A stretch of DNA of 64,000 nt from Ampelocalamus luodianensis (taxonomy: Eukaryota > Streptophyta > Magnoliopsida > Poales > Poaceae). How positions within the stretch are numbered: the first letter of the stretch is position 1; each line of letters opens with the position of its first letter. Positions 10,258-24,000 of this stretch are shown piece after piece. The notes beneath the pieces were generated by a model. It saw only the letters and a program-made list of their open reading frames with translations, did not search any database and had not been told where the DNA came from. The DNA lies in the NCBI GenBank assembly GCA_036346255.1, contig CM070639.1:1560001-1624000 (forward strand), written 5' to 3'. A program made the position numbers and the translations under genes.

Positions 10258-13200
10258 ATGGAGGAGAGGTTATCCGATGCGGGAGGCGGGTTTGCTGGTG
10301 ATGCGAGAGGTGAGGATGACTTCAGGAGCTGCTGTGGAGATGAGGAGGAGTGGGAGGACACTGAGGAGTCCTTCACGGCCGGTGTCGCAAAGGGAGAGCT
10401 TGATGAGATTTCGGTGCGGTTGTTCTTCAAGGGCGTGTCAAGCTCAGAGGAGGAGGGGAAGAAATTGTCTGGGATCGGGGTGGTGATGGAGAGGTCACCT
10501 GGGGTGCCTGTTCTTAGGGTACAGAAGAAGCTGGATTTCTTTGTGGAGCAGCTGGTGGCTGAGCACTTGGCACTGATGGATGGCCTGTTGGTGGCGTTGC
10601 AGAATGGGATACGGAAGATCTTCGCTTTCACTAATTCTGAGAAGCTGTATTTTCAGGCAAGAATTTCTGATTTTTGTAATGGATGGTTTGCCCATACACT
10701 TGTTTATGCCTGTTCACATAATCGGATACACTAAGATGATTTGTTTCAGTCAGTTCACTTAACTGCTGTTTTTTATTTTCACCATTTATACTGATATGAT
10801 TTTTTGTTCAGTCTTTGTGTTTGCCACAATTAAAAATCACATAATTGACTCTTCAGTTTTATCAAACTGAATATTGCGGTTTCCTTCTTGAGGTGTATTC
10901 ACAGAATCATGTATTTCGTGTTTGGGAATTTCACAAGATTGACCGGTAAATCTGAATGACCATAAACGAATTATTCCCATGATAGCTGATTTTGACTTCT
11001 TGCCCTCTTGGCTGGTTCCAAACTAGTCATGTTATTCGATTCAATCAGTCATCACAGATCATTTCCTTCCTATCAGAGAACACAACGGCTATGTACTATA
11101 CACCTATTACTGACTCAATGTTGAGTCTTACATATGAAAAATATCATATGGATTAAAATGCGAGGAAATAAAATGCTGAAAACTTGAAACGGCAGTGAAT
11201 GTGCAGTAACACAGTTGCACACTCCGCGCACTGCTAATGCAGCAGCTGCATATGCTTCTGTTAATTTAGCTTTAGATTGCCTTTTTTGTCATTCACAGTT
11301 TTATGCAGTGGCCTATTTAATGTATTTTGTCCAGAAGCTACAGAACACTTGCTAGTCTGTTATGCTATTTCACTTCAATTAATTAACTGTCTTAATGTAG
11401 TGTATCAAATCGAAACCCATGCATATTTGGAATAACTCAATACGTCTTTCTTTTCTTGTTTCTTCACCGACAGATTGCAGAAGCTGAAATTCTCGAAGAC
11501 CAGCTTTTGGTAGCTTTAGGACACAGGATTCTTGAACTGGTTGATAAGTTGGAAGACTTTGATTTAATATTGCTTCCTAGCTTTGAACTTGAGAGGCCCT
11601 TGCAGTTGGCCAAAGAAGCAATAGGCATCATGTATCGATCTCCCTATGAGGTTGGCACCTGCCCGATTTGCTGCGAGGAAAAACGAGGTTCTCAGATGAT
11701 CAAGGTGGGTTGTTCCCACAGATTTTGCTATAGGTGCTTGATTGCATATGTTGAAGAAAAGATGCAAGCCTCAAAGCTTCCTATAAGATGCCCACAATTA
11801 AGGTGTAAATATCATATTTCAGCTAGCGAGTGTAAGTCATTCCTTCCAGTTAGCTGCTATGAGAGAGCTTTTGCAGAAGGTGGCACCTCAGACATGGAAA
11901 GATTTTATTGCCCCTTTCCTAATTGTTCAGTTGTATTAGACCTTAGTCAGCACTTTTCTAGGGCAAGTTCATCAAGTCAATCAGATCTCAATTGCGTCGA
12001 GTGCCCAGAATGCCATAGAGATATCTGTATCAGCTGTGGAGTGCCATGGCACATCATGATGGGCTGTGATGAGTACCAGAGCTTGCCTGTCGAGGAAAGA
12101 GATGCTGGAGACATATCTTTGCATCGGCTTGCACAAAACAATAGGTGGAGGCGCTGTCAGAGTTGTCGAAGAATGATTGAACTCACACAAGGCTGCTTTC
12201 ATATGACTTGCTGGTATGTTCTGTTTTTTTTCCCTCCATATTTGCCAGATATTTTTGACGTTGTTAATCTTCATCCATCCTCAGATGCATGGAGTTTCTA
12301 AACAAAATTAGACAATTATATTTAGAACTAAGCTGTAGTCTAAATCAATATGTCAATCCTAAAACAGGCCATCCAAAATGCTGGTGATTCATGGCTTATG
12401 AACAAAATGGCAATTATGTTTTGGTGAACCTTCTTAGTTTGCTTTGGAGTAGCAAGCACGGTAGAAACAGCACATGTGTACTGTAGCAACCGAAACGATA
12501 CTACTGTCATCCCTGATATTGTAGCGTTTGCGTTTCTTACTGTTCCTCTGACACTGTAGCACTCGATCTAGACCAGTGTTGTAGAAAACGGTCGGAATGG
12601 CCGATTAATCGTCCATTTAATCGGAGTCGTCAGGCAAAACGTCACGTATACATGAATCGGACCACAGTTAACGTTTGTGAACGTCAAATCGGCCGCATTA
12701 TCCGATTAGTCGGCCGTTTTCGTATAATCGTCCCGCATAAATGGACGATTAATCAGTCGTTTCGACCGTTTTTTACAACAAGAAATCAGCAAAACGTACA
12801 AAAAAGTTGTTGCATAGAGCATCGTCCAATCATGGTTTCAAATCTACACTACTAGTAATTGATGAAAGTGAGAGTGACAAGAAGTCGGTTGCCTCTGAAG
12901 AGGATTACCTTGCTTTTGATGAGTCTGAGACCGAAGTGTCTAGTGGTGATGTTGTGCTTTACAATGATTCAGAGTAACTGATTCTCTCATGGTTGTGGGT
13001 CATTTTGTGTATTTAAATTTAAAACATAATTCTTTTGGCCGTCGTCTCGCTAGTGTGTTAGTCTAGTCTATGTGACAATGCGTATTTTTAATCTATTATC
13101 TAAACTCGTTGCAAGTCGTACTTTGGTGTAGAACTATAATAGTCCACCGATCAATCTTGTTATCTTTTGAGTTAGTAATGAAGTTATCATGTACAATTAA

Positions 13201-14321
13201 AAAGTGGTACAAGTTTATTTGATAGTATTGACAATATAATGTGTTCAAATATCTCTGAAACTAGCATTATCATCAAATATGTGATAGCGCTAAATTGTCC
13301 GCATAATTCTAATTAATCATCCGTATTCCGATTAATCGCTTGGCGGTACCCTATCTGTCCGACAACCGTATTACGTTTTTTACAACACTGATCTAGACCG
13401 TTCATTTTCGATCTTAAGGTGGAGATAATGCCTTAATGCTAGTCACCGTAGATCCTCTACATTTTGTAGAGGATCTGTTCCCCCCCTTGATTTTGTAGAA
13501 GACTCCAAATTTGGAAGCTATCCAAATCAATAGAAAAGTGGTAGCTAGTTATATTATGTCAGTCCACCATATTACCGGGCCATGCTCAGATGGTCTTCAA
13601 TGATTCTGGATTCCCGCAACAGTAGTATGTTTATGTATGATATAAAGAAGCAACTTCATACATGCCTCCTAAGATGCAATATTGTAAATCTGGAACTACG
13701 AGAATGCTTCTCTACACTATGATTTCCTTTGCTTGGGCATGATCTTCCTTTTTAATGCACACACGGTAGATTCAAACTCCCAAGTTACCTAAACTAGTGA
13801 AGTATGTTCTGTGTTGCTGGCGCGACACACATATATGGCCATTGCCCTGAAAACGCATGTACTAAAGATTATTGATTCATCAATGCATTTTCCAATTCCT
13901 ATCGCTACGCTAAAGGTTGTTTCGTCACTTCTGCAGGTGTGGGCACGAGTTCTGCTACTCCTGTGGTGCTGAGTACAACAATGGTGTACAGACGTGCCAA
14001 TGTGTGGTCTGGGATGATGACAGCATTGAGCCTTCCTCCGTGGCGAATTCCAGTCAAGCATCTGAGATATGGGCGTGGGACACATTTGACTGCATGCCCA
14101 ACGCCATTGAGGGGTACTCGGAGCAGGAGAGAGCGCAACTGGCGCTGATTCAGAGGTTCCTCGCAGGGGGTTTCAGCCTGGGGGACCACCCTTGCCAATC
14201 ACCGCCCCGCTGCTCCGATTCGTATATGGTTGACACCATGAAGGACCTCCACCAGCTGCCCTGGCTCGAGCGATTTGTCTCGGTGATCAGCGACAGCTAC
14301 AACGAAGATTACATCCAGTGA
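10258..14321 (+). CDS. RBR-type (RING1-IBR-RING2) E3 ubiquitin-protein ligase with N-terminal RNase H-like domain
   Basis: Coding exons are 10258-10656, 11474-12213 and 13937-14321, joined in frame to 507 residues. The start is the first ATG in the frame; upstream codons have no other ATG. An acidic head (about 20-48) precedes an RNase H-like fold (about 51-150), as in plant ARI/RSL1-related ligases. RING1 spans about 196-245 (CPIC ... CSHRFCYRC), the IBR about 280-335 (CPFPNC ... CPECHRDICISC), and RING2 about 355-400 (CQSC ... GCFHMTC-WCGHEFCYSC). Family knowledge places the catalytic cysteine in the GCFHM motif, Cys374 here; it accepts ubiquitin from an E2 as a thioester before transfer. 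Intron 1 has a GC donor (CAG/GCAAG at 10657). Intron 2 (12214-13936) splits codon Trp380 and contains a hAT element. Substrates are unknown. Confidence 0.92.
12574..13390. mobile_element. hAT element, 817 bp, inside RBR intron 2
   Basis: The termini are CAGTGTTGTAGAAAACG on the left and the inverted form of CAGTGTTGTAAAAAACG on the right, flanked by a perfect 8 bp duplication ATCTAGAC (12566-12573 and 13391-13398). Subterminal CGATTAATC motifs recur near both ends. Inside, about 12862-12977, an open tail rich in Glu, Ser and Asp ends in a stop; it resembles the acidic C-terminus of a hAT transposase, so this may be a deletion derivative of an autonomous copy. Confidence 0.92.
13450..13476. 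repeat. perfect 11 bp hairpin in RBR intron 2
   Basis: AGATCCTCTAC and GTAGAGGATCT flank a five-base loop. It lies in the intron, so a role in termination is not implied. Confidence 0.6.
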
Positions 14322-15190
14322 AAAACATTATAGATAGCATTAAAAAGAACGGCACATACTGGGTTTCATTTGGAATAATATGTTTCCATGCCCCTGTTGA
14401 AAATTTACACAGGAAAAGTGATATGCGTCTATACCTTGGTTGTGCTTTCCCCTTGTATTCCGTCTCTTTTGGTTTTGGTACATCCGCAAAGAGTTCTCTT
14501 TACTGTGTTTTTTTTGGGGGTACTTGTTTCAGTGTGTAGATGCTGGTTTCTCAATTCTTTACTGAGCTATGCTTGGGAGCTTTCAGAAGTTCCTTCTCGT
14601 TGATGATAAATTTTATCTATATTAGCAAATGTTTAGCTGGTGCATGTCCTCGTTGCCAGGTTGTTGATGATATAATGGAGAATATCCTTCTGTCCGAGGA
14701 AACGTCTTTGTGCTGGAGATGCTTTGTTTCGACTTTGAAGAGTTAAAATATATTAAATCGAAACCCAAATTATTCTCTGTGAAGAGAAGTGACATACGGT
14801 CAGTTTGGCTAAGCTAGTGCTTCTCTAACCAAAGAAACCTGACATATACTGTCAGCATGGAAAGTTCCGTTGCGCATTAGCGGCACGGCCTGAATATAAG
14901 ACCAACTTCTCTGCACGATCTGAATTAAATCAAACGAATCTGTCTGAAACTTCGATTTACTCTGTTTCACTCATTAAGGAAAACTTAAGCATGATCATGA
15001 CTGTAGCAACACTATAGTATTCACATTTACAGAACGAACATGACAAGATAAGAAACAAGTAACAAAGGCTAGAGTATAGCAGCTGGGATGGCAGCAGCCA
15101 CTTTACAAGCTTCCACTGCATCTTTGGTGCATACATACTTCTCTTGGATTTCAGGCCATGGCATATGTTGTCCGCACTCCACACTATGCT
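14322..15190. other. convergent intergenic spacer (3' UTRs)
   Basis: The ligase (+) and Rab5 (-) genes converge on this 870 bp spacer, which should hold both 3' untranslated regions. No further gene is seen. Confidence 0.6.
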
Positions 15191-18118
15191 TTACGAGCAG
15201 CATGAATAACTGCTCACCATCCTCTCAGCTGGTCTCTGGGTGAGAACCATTCCTCCCTGTGGGTTTTGAGCCTGCTGTCCCTGAAGCAATCTCTTCGCTG
15301 AAATTGGACGTATGAACACAGCGATGCTTAGAAATTACAAGGAGCAGGCAATGGTCATTTTTTTGGACAGCAAACAGCTGGTAAATCAGAAATCCAACAC
15401 TTAAATGATTTCTAGACTATACTCACCAATCTCGTAAAATACATCGTTCACATTGATCGCTGTTTTAGCAGACGTTTCCATGAAGAAGAGTCCATTCTCC
15501 TGAGCGTAAGTCTTCGCTTCCTGCACCACATAGAATTCAGGTTTTGATAAGGATTTGACAAGTGGAGTAGAAAGGGCTATATTATTGAAAATTTCTTCAT
15601 TTGAACAATAGCGTCGTGCCACACACGCAAAATGGTAATATCTGATTTAATAGAACAATATAGCAAGCAAACAAGCCGCCACGGGTTGCAAAACGTTGTT
15701 GCTTCCATGCCCAGGCATCATAACCTTTCATATTCTCTGCTTACATGAAGCTACCGAACTGGTAGAAGGTTGCCACTTTTGTGATGTTTCTTTTGCTGTC
15801 AAAACAATCATTACAATTTACAAGAGAAGCATAAATTTGCATCTGAACAGTTTGAGGGCTCCAGCTTCTCATTTGGATCTGGTTTCTCCATGAAGCTAGA
15901 GCAGAGGATTAGCCAAACACATTTTTTGCTATTTTTCAACACAATATAACATACTTTATAATCCAAATATCCAATGCAACTGGAGAAAATGCAGTATTTG
16001 AAATTGCAAGGGCCGTATTATGCTGGTTGCTGAAAGAAATTGGGAGGAAATAAGCATCGTTATAAGATGCTGATGAGTGATGACAAATCTCATCTCAGCG
16101 ACACAGTAGCTCCAAACAAAAAACGCAGTAATGCATGCATATATGTCAAAAGTGGGATTTAAGAAGCAGAATTACATACTTCAATTGGCACCTGCCTTGC
16201 CTCTAACATATCAGCCTTGTTCCCAGCAAGAGCCATTATTGTATTTGGGTTTCCTGTATAGAAACAATCATGAATTAATAACTTCTATATCAGCCAGCCT
16301 ATTTACACAAAACATTCAGAGATATCGTGCCTAATATGCCATCATAATCACTAGATCAACTTCTTACACAACAATTGTACAAATGGTCCATCAGGTGTAA
16401 AATACCAAAATAATTTCTTTTGAACAAAAATCAGCCCACATGAGTGCATATTTTTAGAGACTCAAACAAAACAATAAGATTATAAAGGAGTAAATTGGAT
16501 TACCTTGTGCTTGAAGTTCTTGAACCCATTTTTTTGCACGTGTAAAAGAGGCCTGTAAGGTAGAAAATAATAATGAATATGACTACTACTACCTTTTATA
16601 TATAAAAGGTACAAATGAGAATGGATTTAAATTCGTTCGTGGTGCAAATCATGATGGATTTGAATTCTCTGTGGTGCAAATCAGAATGGATTTAAATTTG
16701 CATGTAGTGCAAATTTAGTAAAAATATACCGGTGATGCAGATTATGAGTGGGTAAAAATCACATAAGAAACTAGGTATGTAGGTATTAAAGAGATCCCTA
16801 GCTGCCATATAAAAGATCCTGAAACTAATACATGAGAAACTAATACAGCCTAAATTCCTGAAAGGACGAAGTGGACACACAGGTGGAATGGCACATCCCT
16901 TCAGAGCTCAGAGTGTTGAATCATATTAGCAATATAATGCCTATGCCCAAATAGAGAAACAGATCCATACAGAAAGATGTGTGCAGAACCATCCTTCCAG
17001 AACACTGACAGTGATATGGTTGCTCAGCAGAACCATTATTGTGCTAACAATTTTTTAGTAGTATCAATGAATTTCACTTAGAGATTGATCGTTCAGACAG
17101 AGAAGCACAGGCGTAGCACTGTCAACAGAGAAGAGAACGAGTGGGTGCAACCATTAATGATAGGATCAAAATGTTGCAACTAGCTAATAAATTGGGATTA
17201 GTATCAATGGCAGGTGGGTTCTGCCTGTATCAACCCTCAGTTCCAAAGTAGTTTCTAATAACCGTGGCTGTGGTGTCATACATATTATCTTTAGCCATAG
17301 GCAAGCATGATGCAGCAAACTGTAAATCATAACCTCGAGAATTTATAATCAAGAATCAAGATCTACCATATAATTAGTTCAAGTAAGTCAGTGCGTGTTA
17401 TACTAACCGCATTCGTGATGTCGTAGACAACTATCGCAGCAGCAGCGCCCCGATAATACATCGGAGCCAAGCTGTGATACCTCTCCTGCCCTGCCGTGTC
17501 CCAGATTTCAAACTTCACCGTCTCGTCATTAACTGCCAAGGTCTGCGAGAAGAAAGCCGCGCCGATGGTCGATTCCTGCAGTAAAATGACCCGACAGACT
17601 TAAGCATCCCCAGCACACAGACCTGCTCAATTTAGATGAAACTTACGCGTAAAGAAAACTCACTTGGAATTCAACAAACTGGCCTTTTACAAACCGGAGA
17701 ACCAGGCTTGACTTGCCGGTGCCCACATCTCCGAGAAGAACCTGGTGATCCAACACAGCAAGTAAACACATATCAGCATATGACAGAGCTCAGAATCTGT
17801 CATACAAGAAAGGTATCCAATAAAATGTGTATATTTGTGATCACATGTAAATTAATACATCGTAACTAGTTACAGACGACACAACAATAATCCTAATTAA
17901 GCGAACATATAGGCACCGGCTCGTCTCACCGGGACGAACACACAAAGCGATTTGCAACAAGATTAGCCGAAAACCGCGGACCAAGAATCCAGACCACGCA
18001 ACTCAACGTGACGTGCCATCTGCGACGAAATCAAGAAACGCAATTGAAGGTTCGGGATGTCATGTGGGTTCCTCACCAGCTTGGCGTTGCGGATCTTGGT
18101 GCCGGCGTTGGACGCCAT
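15191..18118 (-). CDS. RABF2: Rab5-family small GTPase (RABF2 type), seven exons
   Basis: Exons in coding order are 18118-18077, 17741-17664, 17575-17408, 16552-16504, 16253-16180, 15520-15427 and 15297-15191, all with GT-AG junctions, giving 203 residues. Motifs: P-loop GDVGTGKS (18-25), effector/switch I ESTIGAAFF (41-49), WDTAGQE (65-71), NKAD (124-127), ETSAK (152-156) and a C-terminal SCCS whose two cysteines are the geranylgeranylation sites. Length and text match plant conventional Rab5, which directs endosome fusion and vacuolar or storage-protein traffic. It does not carry the N-terminal myristoylation layout of ARA6. Start choice follows the conserved MASNAGTKIRNAKL opening. Every exon is clean, so it is probably functional. 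Confidence 0.96.
16621..16713. repeat. three-unit minisatellite in a Rab5 intron
   Basis: Three units of about 30 bp begin ATGGATTTxAATT and end GTGCAAAT (about 16621, 16653 and 16686). They lie in the intron between exons 3 and 4. Confidence 0.8.
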
Positions 18119-20521
18119 CGGATCAGGGTTCGAATCGAACGAATCGCCGCAGAAGCTTGGGTGGAATCAAATCGCACCAAAGCGAGCGAAGAGCGAATTT
18201 TTGGGGAAGAACTCCTCTTCTTCTTCTTCTCAGGGAAAAAAAAAAGTTTGGGAAATCTTGCAACTCCGCGTGGTATTTGCCGTATTGGTATGGCGTGAAG
18301 CATTTTCCAGAGCTGACTGAGATGCTCTTTTCTAATCCGATCCCTCTAGTATTGTGTAATTATAGTTACAAAGTAACCATTTGATTAGGACACCCACTTA
18401 TAATACGATTAGACGAATAAGATTCCTTCTTGAATTTGGACTGGTTTGGCGTAATTACAGTTTTTCGTTTCACCTGATAGCATAGATTACATTTTTTCCC
18501 CCTTCGAACCATAGATTATAGTTTCCTTTTTAACGATAGATTACAAATTCAGTTACGACGCCATAAGCTAAAATTACTCGCTCGATCATGCCAAGGAGTA
18601 GCTGAGTAGGCTCAATTCTGAAATAGATTACTACGGGTATGCGCGTAATCAACTTTTTCAAACTTTTATCCACTAATATACATAAAAGTCTTTATATTTG
18701 TCACATGAAAATGATACAAATAGATTTATGCCTATGCCATTACAATTTTAATGATTTTTGCTAGTATGCAATTAGAGATCAACCGGAACGATACGCGAGA
18801 GTGAACGGTGATACTAGTCACTTGGTTGTTTTGCTTTGATCTAGATCACATGATCATGAGGGTCAACGGTCAAACACTCACCGGGTGTATCGATGGAAAT
18901 TCGCTTAGCTCGGGGGTGTTTTCTGGATTTGGAGTTTTGGGACCCGGATGGAAGCTGCAGCTGCGCTGACACGGCACGACACGGCACGGCACGGTCATCA
19001 CAAAGACTCGTATTGTTGTTGTCGTCGAGGAAGTAGAAGAAGAAGAAAGAAATGTTCAACTTTCGCACACCGGGAGTACCTTTCAGAAAGGTCGTAGGTC
19101 AGCTGGCTTTTGCAGGCAGCTAGCTACCCCTTTCTAGAATGCTCCCTGCCTCTCTCTCTCTCTCGAACACACACTTGTTCTCTCTCTTATTTTTCTTCTT
19201 CTTCGAGGACACGCAGGAGGTGATGCCCATCTTTGCATTGAGTAGGCAGATAAAAACAGAATACAAGCCGAATTCAGCAGTCGCCTATCACCCACCACAC
19301 CTGACAAACACACTTTAGAGGCACATTACAGGAACACAATGGCAACCAGGTTTCAGACACACCAAAGAACTAGAACAACCTGTCAATGGCTGCTGCTCCT
19401 GCCCTCTGCCAGTTCCTACAGACTTCTTTTCTCGTGTTCAGACAATACTGTCCCTGCTGCAATGTTCCTTGGGTGGCATTGACAAAGCAATCTGTCTTTA
19501 GCCAGAAATAAGAACAGGATTAGCTTGTTGTATTGTCGAAGTACAGGTATTTGGAGATTACTTAAGAATTAGCTAGTATTCAGCATCCAGCAATCCAGCA
19601 TCTTATCTCTACACTCTTCCCTGTAGATAATAATAATCTTTATATACTTGCAACTGAAAAAAAAGGTTGTGTGCATAAAAGTAGTCACATGCTACCGTCG
19701 TAATCTATTCCCTTTTGATTGTTTGTTTGCACTCTAATAAGATCATTGTCATGACATCCCAACTCATCAGCTTCCTCAAAACCTTTGTTTTTTTTATTCT
19801 TCTTATGGCCAATTTTATGGACAAAGACGGTGGAACATGAGTGATGGCAATGGCGATTAGGATCAGGGCTCACAATATAGAATGCCCTTGTGTGCCAGTG
19901 TAGATGTCAGAGAGTATCAGAATAAGAAATACTGATAGACTAGTAGCAGTTAGATCTGGGCAACACGGCCTGGTGGCCTGAAAAAAGCGCGACAACAATA
20001 ATAAAATAAACTTTTTTTTTATTCTGGAAACGAATTAAATATTAATATTTTATTGAAAAATAAATAAATAAATAATATTTCATCCGGGCTCGGGCCTAAC
20101 TGTTTAGGGCCGGTCTTTTCCAGGCCCGGCGCAAAGCCCTGCCTGCCCCGAGGCTTAAACAGGTTTAGTAGGAGTAGATGAACAGACAGAGTACAACTAA
20201 GTTCAACGGAACTGAGAAGAGCTGTAACTAAGTTCAATGGAACTGAGAGAAGAGCTGTAAACTGTGAGCTTTCAGAGAAGAAGAGCACAAGTAAATTAAG
20301 ATGGACATAGATAATTACTCGGTAAAAATCGATCAACGGGGAAAGACTCCAATTAAGCTGTCAGTAAACTAGCTAGGGAATATGTGCTGTCCATATTAGT
20401 ATTTGAGAGGCTTGGAAGCAACGTTTTCGATGCCTAGCTAACTACGCCATCACTCAGAAGCAAGGCATATTCATATGTAAGCACTACGCTAGATAATCAT
20501 GCATGCAACTAGTTCGTAAAC

Positions 20522-20523
<2 letters not shown>
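18119..20523. other. Rab5 upstream region and gene-free spacer
   Basis: The first few hundred bases above 18118 should hold the Rab5 5' UTR and promoter (minus strand); no clear TATA box was identified. A GGCCCGG-rich patch near 20085-20150 resembles grass hAT subterminal DNA, but no termini were found. No other gene is seen. Confidence 0.45.

Positions 20524-20574
<51 letters not shown>
20524..20574. repeat. (AT)n microsatellite, left flank of MITE
   Basis: Uninterrupted AT dinucleotides. Confidence 0.97.
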
Positions 20575-20578
<4 letters not shown>

Positions 20579-20585
20579 TACTGTT

Positions 20586-20930
20586 GTACTCAGGAGTATG
20601 TACTCCCACTTCCAATATACTACTTAAACGAATATATTATACTTCATTATCACTTTTAGTATACTTGAATACCAATTATAAGATACTCCAATGTGATTTG
20701 ATCGAAATTTTTTTATTGAAGCCCTTTATTTTTGCTATATACCTTTTTTCATACATAAAAGAAGTATGGACACGGATTTTGGTATAAAAAATGGATTTTC
20801 ATGAAATTTTTCATGGAACTCACTTTGGGGTATCTTATAATCATTATTGGAGTATACTCAAATTGATAAAGAGGTATAATCATACAATTTAAGTGGTATA
20901 TGAGAGGTGGGAGTACGACTCTGTGAGTAC
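20586..20930. mobile_element. MITE inserted in a (TA)n microsatellite (Micron-like)
   Basis: The first about 45 bases (GTACTC ... GTACTCCCACTTCC) recur inverted at the right end (complement GTACTC ... GTACTCCCACCTCT, then TATACxACTTAAA). Both outer sides pass into (TA)n, which fits the rice family Micron, described as targeting TA microsatellites. There is no coding capacity. Family assignment is by resemblance only. Confidence 0.75.
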
Positions 20931-20936
20931 CATATC

Positions 20937-21068
<132 letters not shown>

Positions 21069-24000
21069 CATGCATGCATGCGCTGGTCATGTGTTACAAG
21101 CAATGCGCCATCCCATGCTACCTCGCGCTACGTGCGGAGCACCAGCTCATGCAGTAAAAGTCTTAGTATCACCCAATCTGATGGTAAAACCAATATCAAA
21201 ACAATTATCGGTGGAATCGACAGTAAAAAAAAAAAAAGAATATCGCACGTCACCTAAAGCGGAAGTAAAAAAATAGTTACTCCCGAAGTCGACGGTAAAA
21301 CTAAAGAATCACTGGTACGCCGCGGATCAGACAGTAGTTGATAGTAGGCGCATGTGTACCCATCCTATTTTTACTATCGACTCACCTATTGTTTATTGTC
21401 CTCTCGCTCGTTCACTGTGTGTAACGCAATTTACTATTTTTTTCGAGTTGTATTACTGTAAGTGCATGAATTGCTACTGCCATAGATATGTATCTAATTA
21501 ATGATCTTGTTGATGAGTTTTACTTCACACAAAAATGAGTTTTACTGTAAGACAAACTTATCGATATGACCAGTCGATCACCATTCATTCGGACAAAAAA
21601 ACGCTCCCATATGTCCTCCTGCGATGCCAAGAAATAAAAAAAGACAGGCGATCCCACGCATCCCACTAACGCACTCCCCCATGTAACAGATCATAAGAAC
21701 TGCTCCCACCTTCTCCCTCCCCACGTTCGCCCGATCATTATCGCTTCCCCCTCGCCACCCCCCTCCCCCAGCAATCCCTTTCGATGACAATGACTACTAG
21801 ACATCCCCCTGGCGGGCGCGGAGGAGCCAAGCTTAGCGGTACTCGTTCTCCATCGCTAGTGTCTGTCAGATCTCCCGCCAGCGCATGCAGATTCCCCTTC
21901 GACATTTACTGCCATGCCTGGCAGAAAGGCGGACGACCTAGGTTTCTTTACGCAGATGGATACACCGCTGGTAAACGTTGCACCCCTAGTTGTAAGCCCC
22001 CGCTCCGACAACTAGGATCCTCTCCTCCATGCCTCGGTCCTCACGCGACCCCCCGCTATTTCTCTGAGCGAGATGAGGACACCCAACGCCGATCGGACAT
22101 ACACCCACATATGTGTGTTTTACAGGTCTTTGCTCGCATTTTTTTTACTACCAGTCTAACGTCTATTTACTATGTTTACACTCTTCAATAATTTACTATT
22201 CTATCTAGTGTCATTTACTTGTTTTCTGTTGTATATTATTATGTTAATAGCGTTTTAGGGAAAATACGACTTCTACATGCCAAAGAAGGAGCGTGAACGT
22301 AGCAAGACCTCCAAGAGGATTTGGTGCAGGGCGTTCGTGAAACTGCATAAGAGCCCAAAGATGGCTTCGTATGCATCAAGCGGGATGTGTTGGAGTACAA
22401 CCATCCTCTCGCTAGGACGTCGTCCTTGGTCGCATTTATGCAGTCACACAAGAACTTTGATCCCTCGTTGATGGAGCTCGTCGACACCATGCAGGACGAC
22501 AGGGTCTATCACAGCGTTATGATGAACGTTTTGTCGGAGATGCACGGGGGACAACATAACATACCATTCACCGCACGTGATCTAGAAAACAGGTCTTTAC
22601 TATGTCCCATCATTATCTTCACTTGTGTAATCGTGACGAATTACTGTCCTTTCTTTATTCACGTTATTACTCCTGCGACTGTGTCGACTTACTGTTTTCC
22701 TCTTAGTCTCAGTTTTACTAACATGGTAGTATATATTTACTGTTAGTTACCATCCATTATATTGACTTACCCAGGAAGGCTGCGAATACGCATGCTGATC
22801 ATGCCAACGATGTGAACAAGCTAATAGCTTTCTTCAAGGAGTGTCGGCCGTAGAATGACAAGTTCTACTATAACATACAGGTAGATGATGACGGCATTAT
22901 GAAAAACATCTTCTGGAGCCACACGAGCTGTCCCGCGGAATACGTTGACTTTGGAGACGTCTGTAACATCCCAAATTTCAATATGTGTTTCAAATGTAAG
23001 AAAATGTGTAAAAAATTAAAACTTTTTCTCACGTCATGTATTTCCTGTATGTTCTAAACAATTTCTGTACAGAAATTATGGAAATACAAAGTTACAAGTC
23101 CTCTTGACCTAAACCTTACCCTTCGAAACTTTCTTGTCAAATGTTGTGATCATCCTCTGAACCATTTTTTTCCTAAGTTCTTGGGTTGATGTGTGACCCT
23201 CCAAAAGTTTCACAATTTTTAGAAGTTGTTGGAATACTTTGGGGCAAGTCAAACCAATTTTTCAATTGGTCAAACCTTAAATTCAAACGCTCGAATTTTG
23301 GAAAAAGATTCGAGCATAAAAACCTCTAAAAGTTTTATGTAAGGTTTATTATAGAGTCAAGAACCTCCGGTTAAAATTTCAGAAATTTTGGAGTTGAATT
23401 GTTACCTCTAAAACCTCCAAAATTTCTAGTTCAAACTCAACCCTAACTGCTTTGTCGCTGTTCTGTTCGCACTGGGTCCGCTCATGCCAACCTGGTCGGT
23501 CGATCAACTAAAAGCACCACTGCAACCTTGCCACTCGCAGCCCTTGGATCTCATCCAACCGCCTAGACCACCTCACTGTTGGATTCTTATCCTACGGTTT
23601 AGACCTTCTGGATCTCCTCAAAGACCTCCTCCGGTCTTTGTAAAGACCTCCCACTGCAGACCTCCTCCGGTCCTTTTGCAAAGACAACCCTCCCTGACCT
23701 CCTCCAAATCTCCCAAGACCTCCCAAACCACGTTGGCATTTTTGCAAAACCGCCTACTGGTCTTTCGCAAAACAACCCATAGGACCTCCTTTGCAATTTT
23801 TGCAAAGACCACCTTTAGGCATCCTCGCACTCCTCGACCACCCCGTGTACCTTGGTGCTCGTGGGCCGCCCATCCTTAGATTTGTGGCTCTGACCTCCCT
23901 GTATTAAGACCTCCGATCACCTCTTTTAATCGGGACCCTTCATTTCAAATCCAACCACCCGACCTCCTACCCGAGCTCAAGTCCACCACAGCGTTATACT

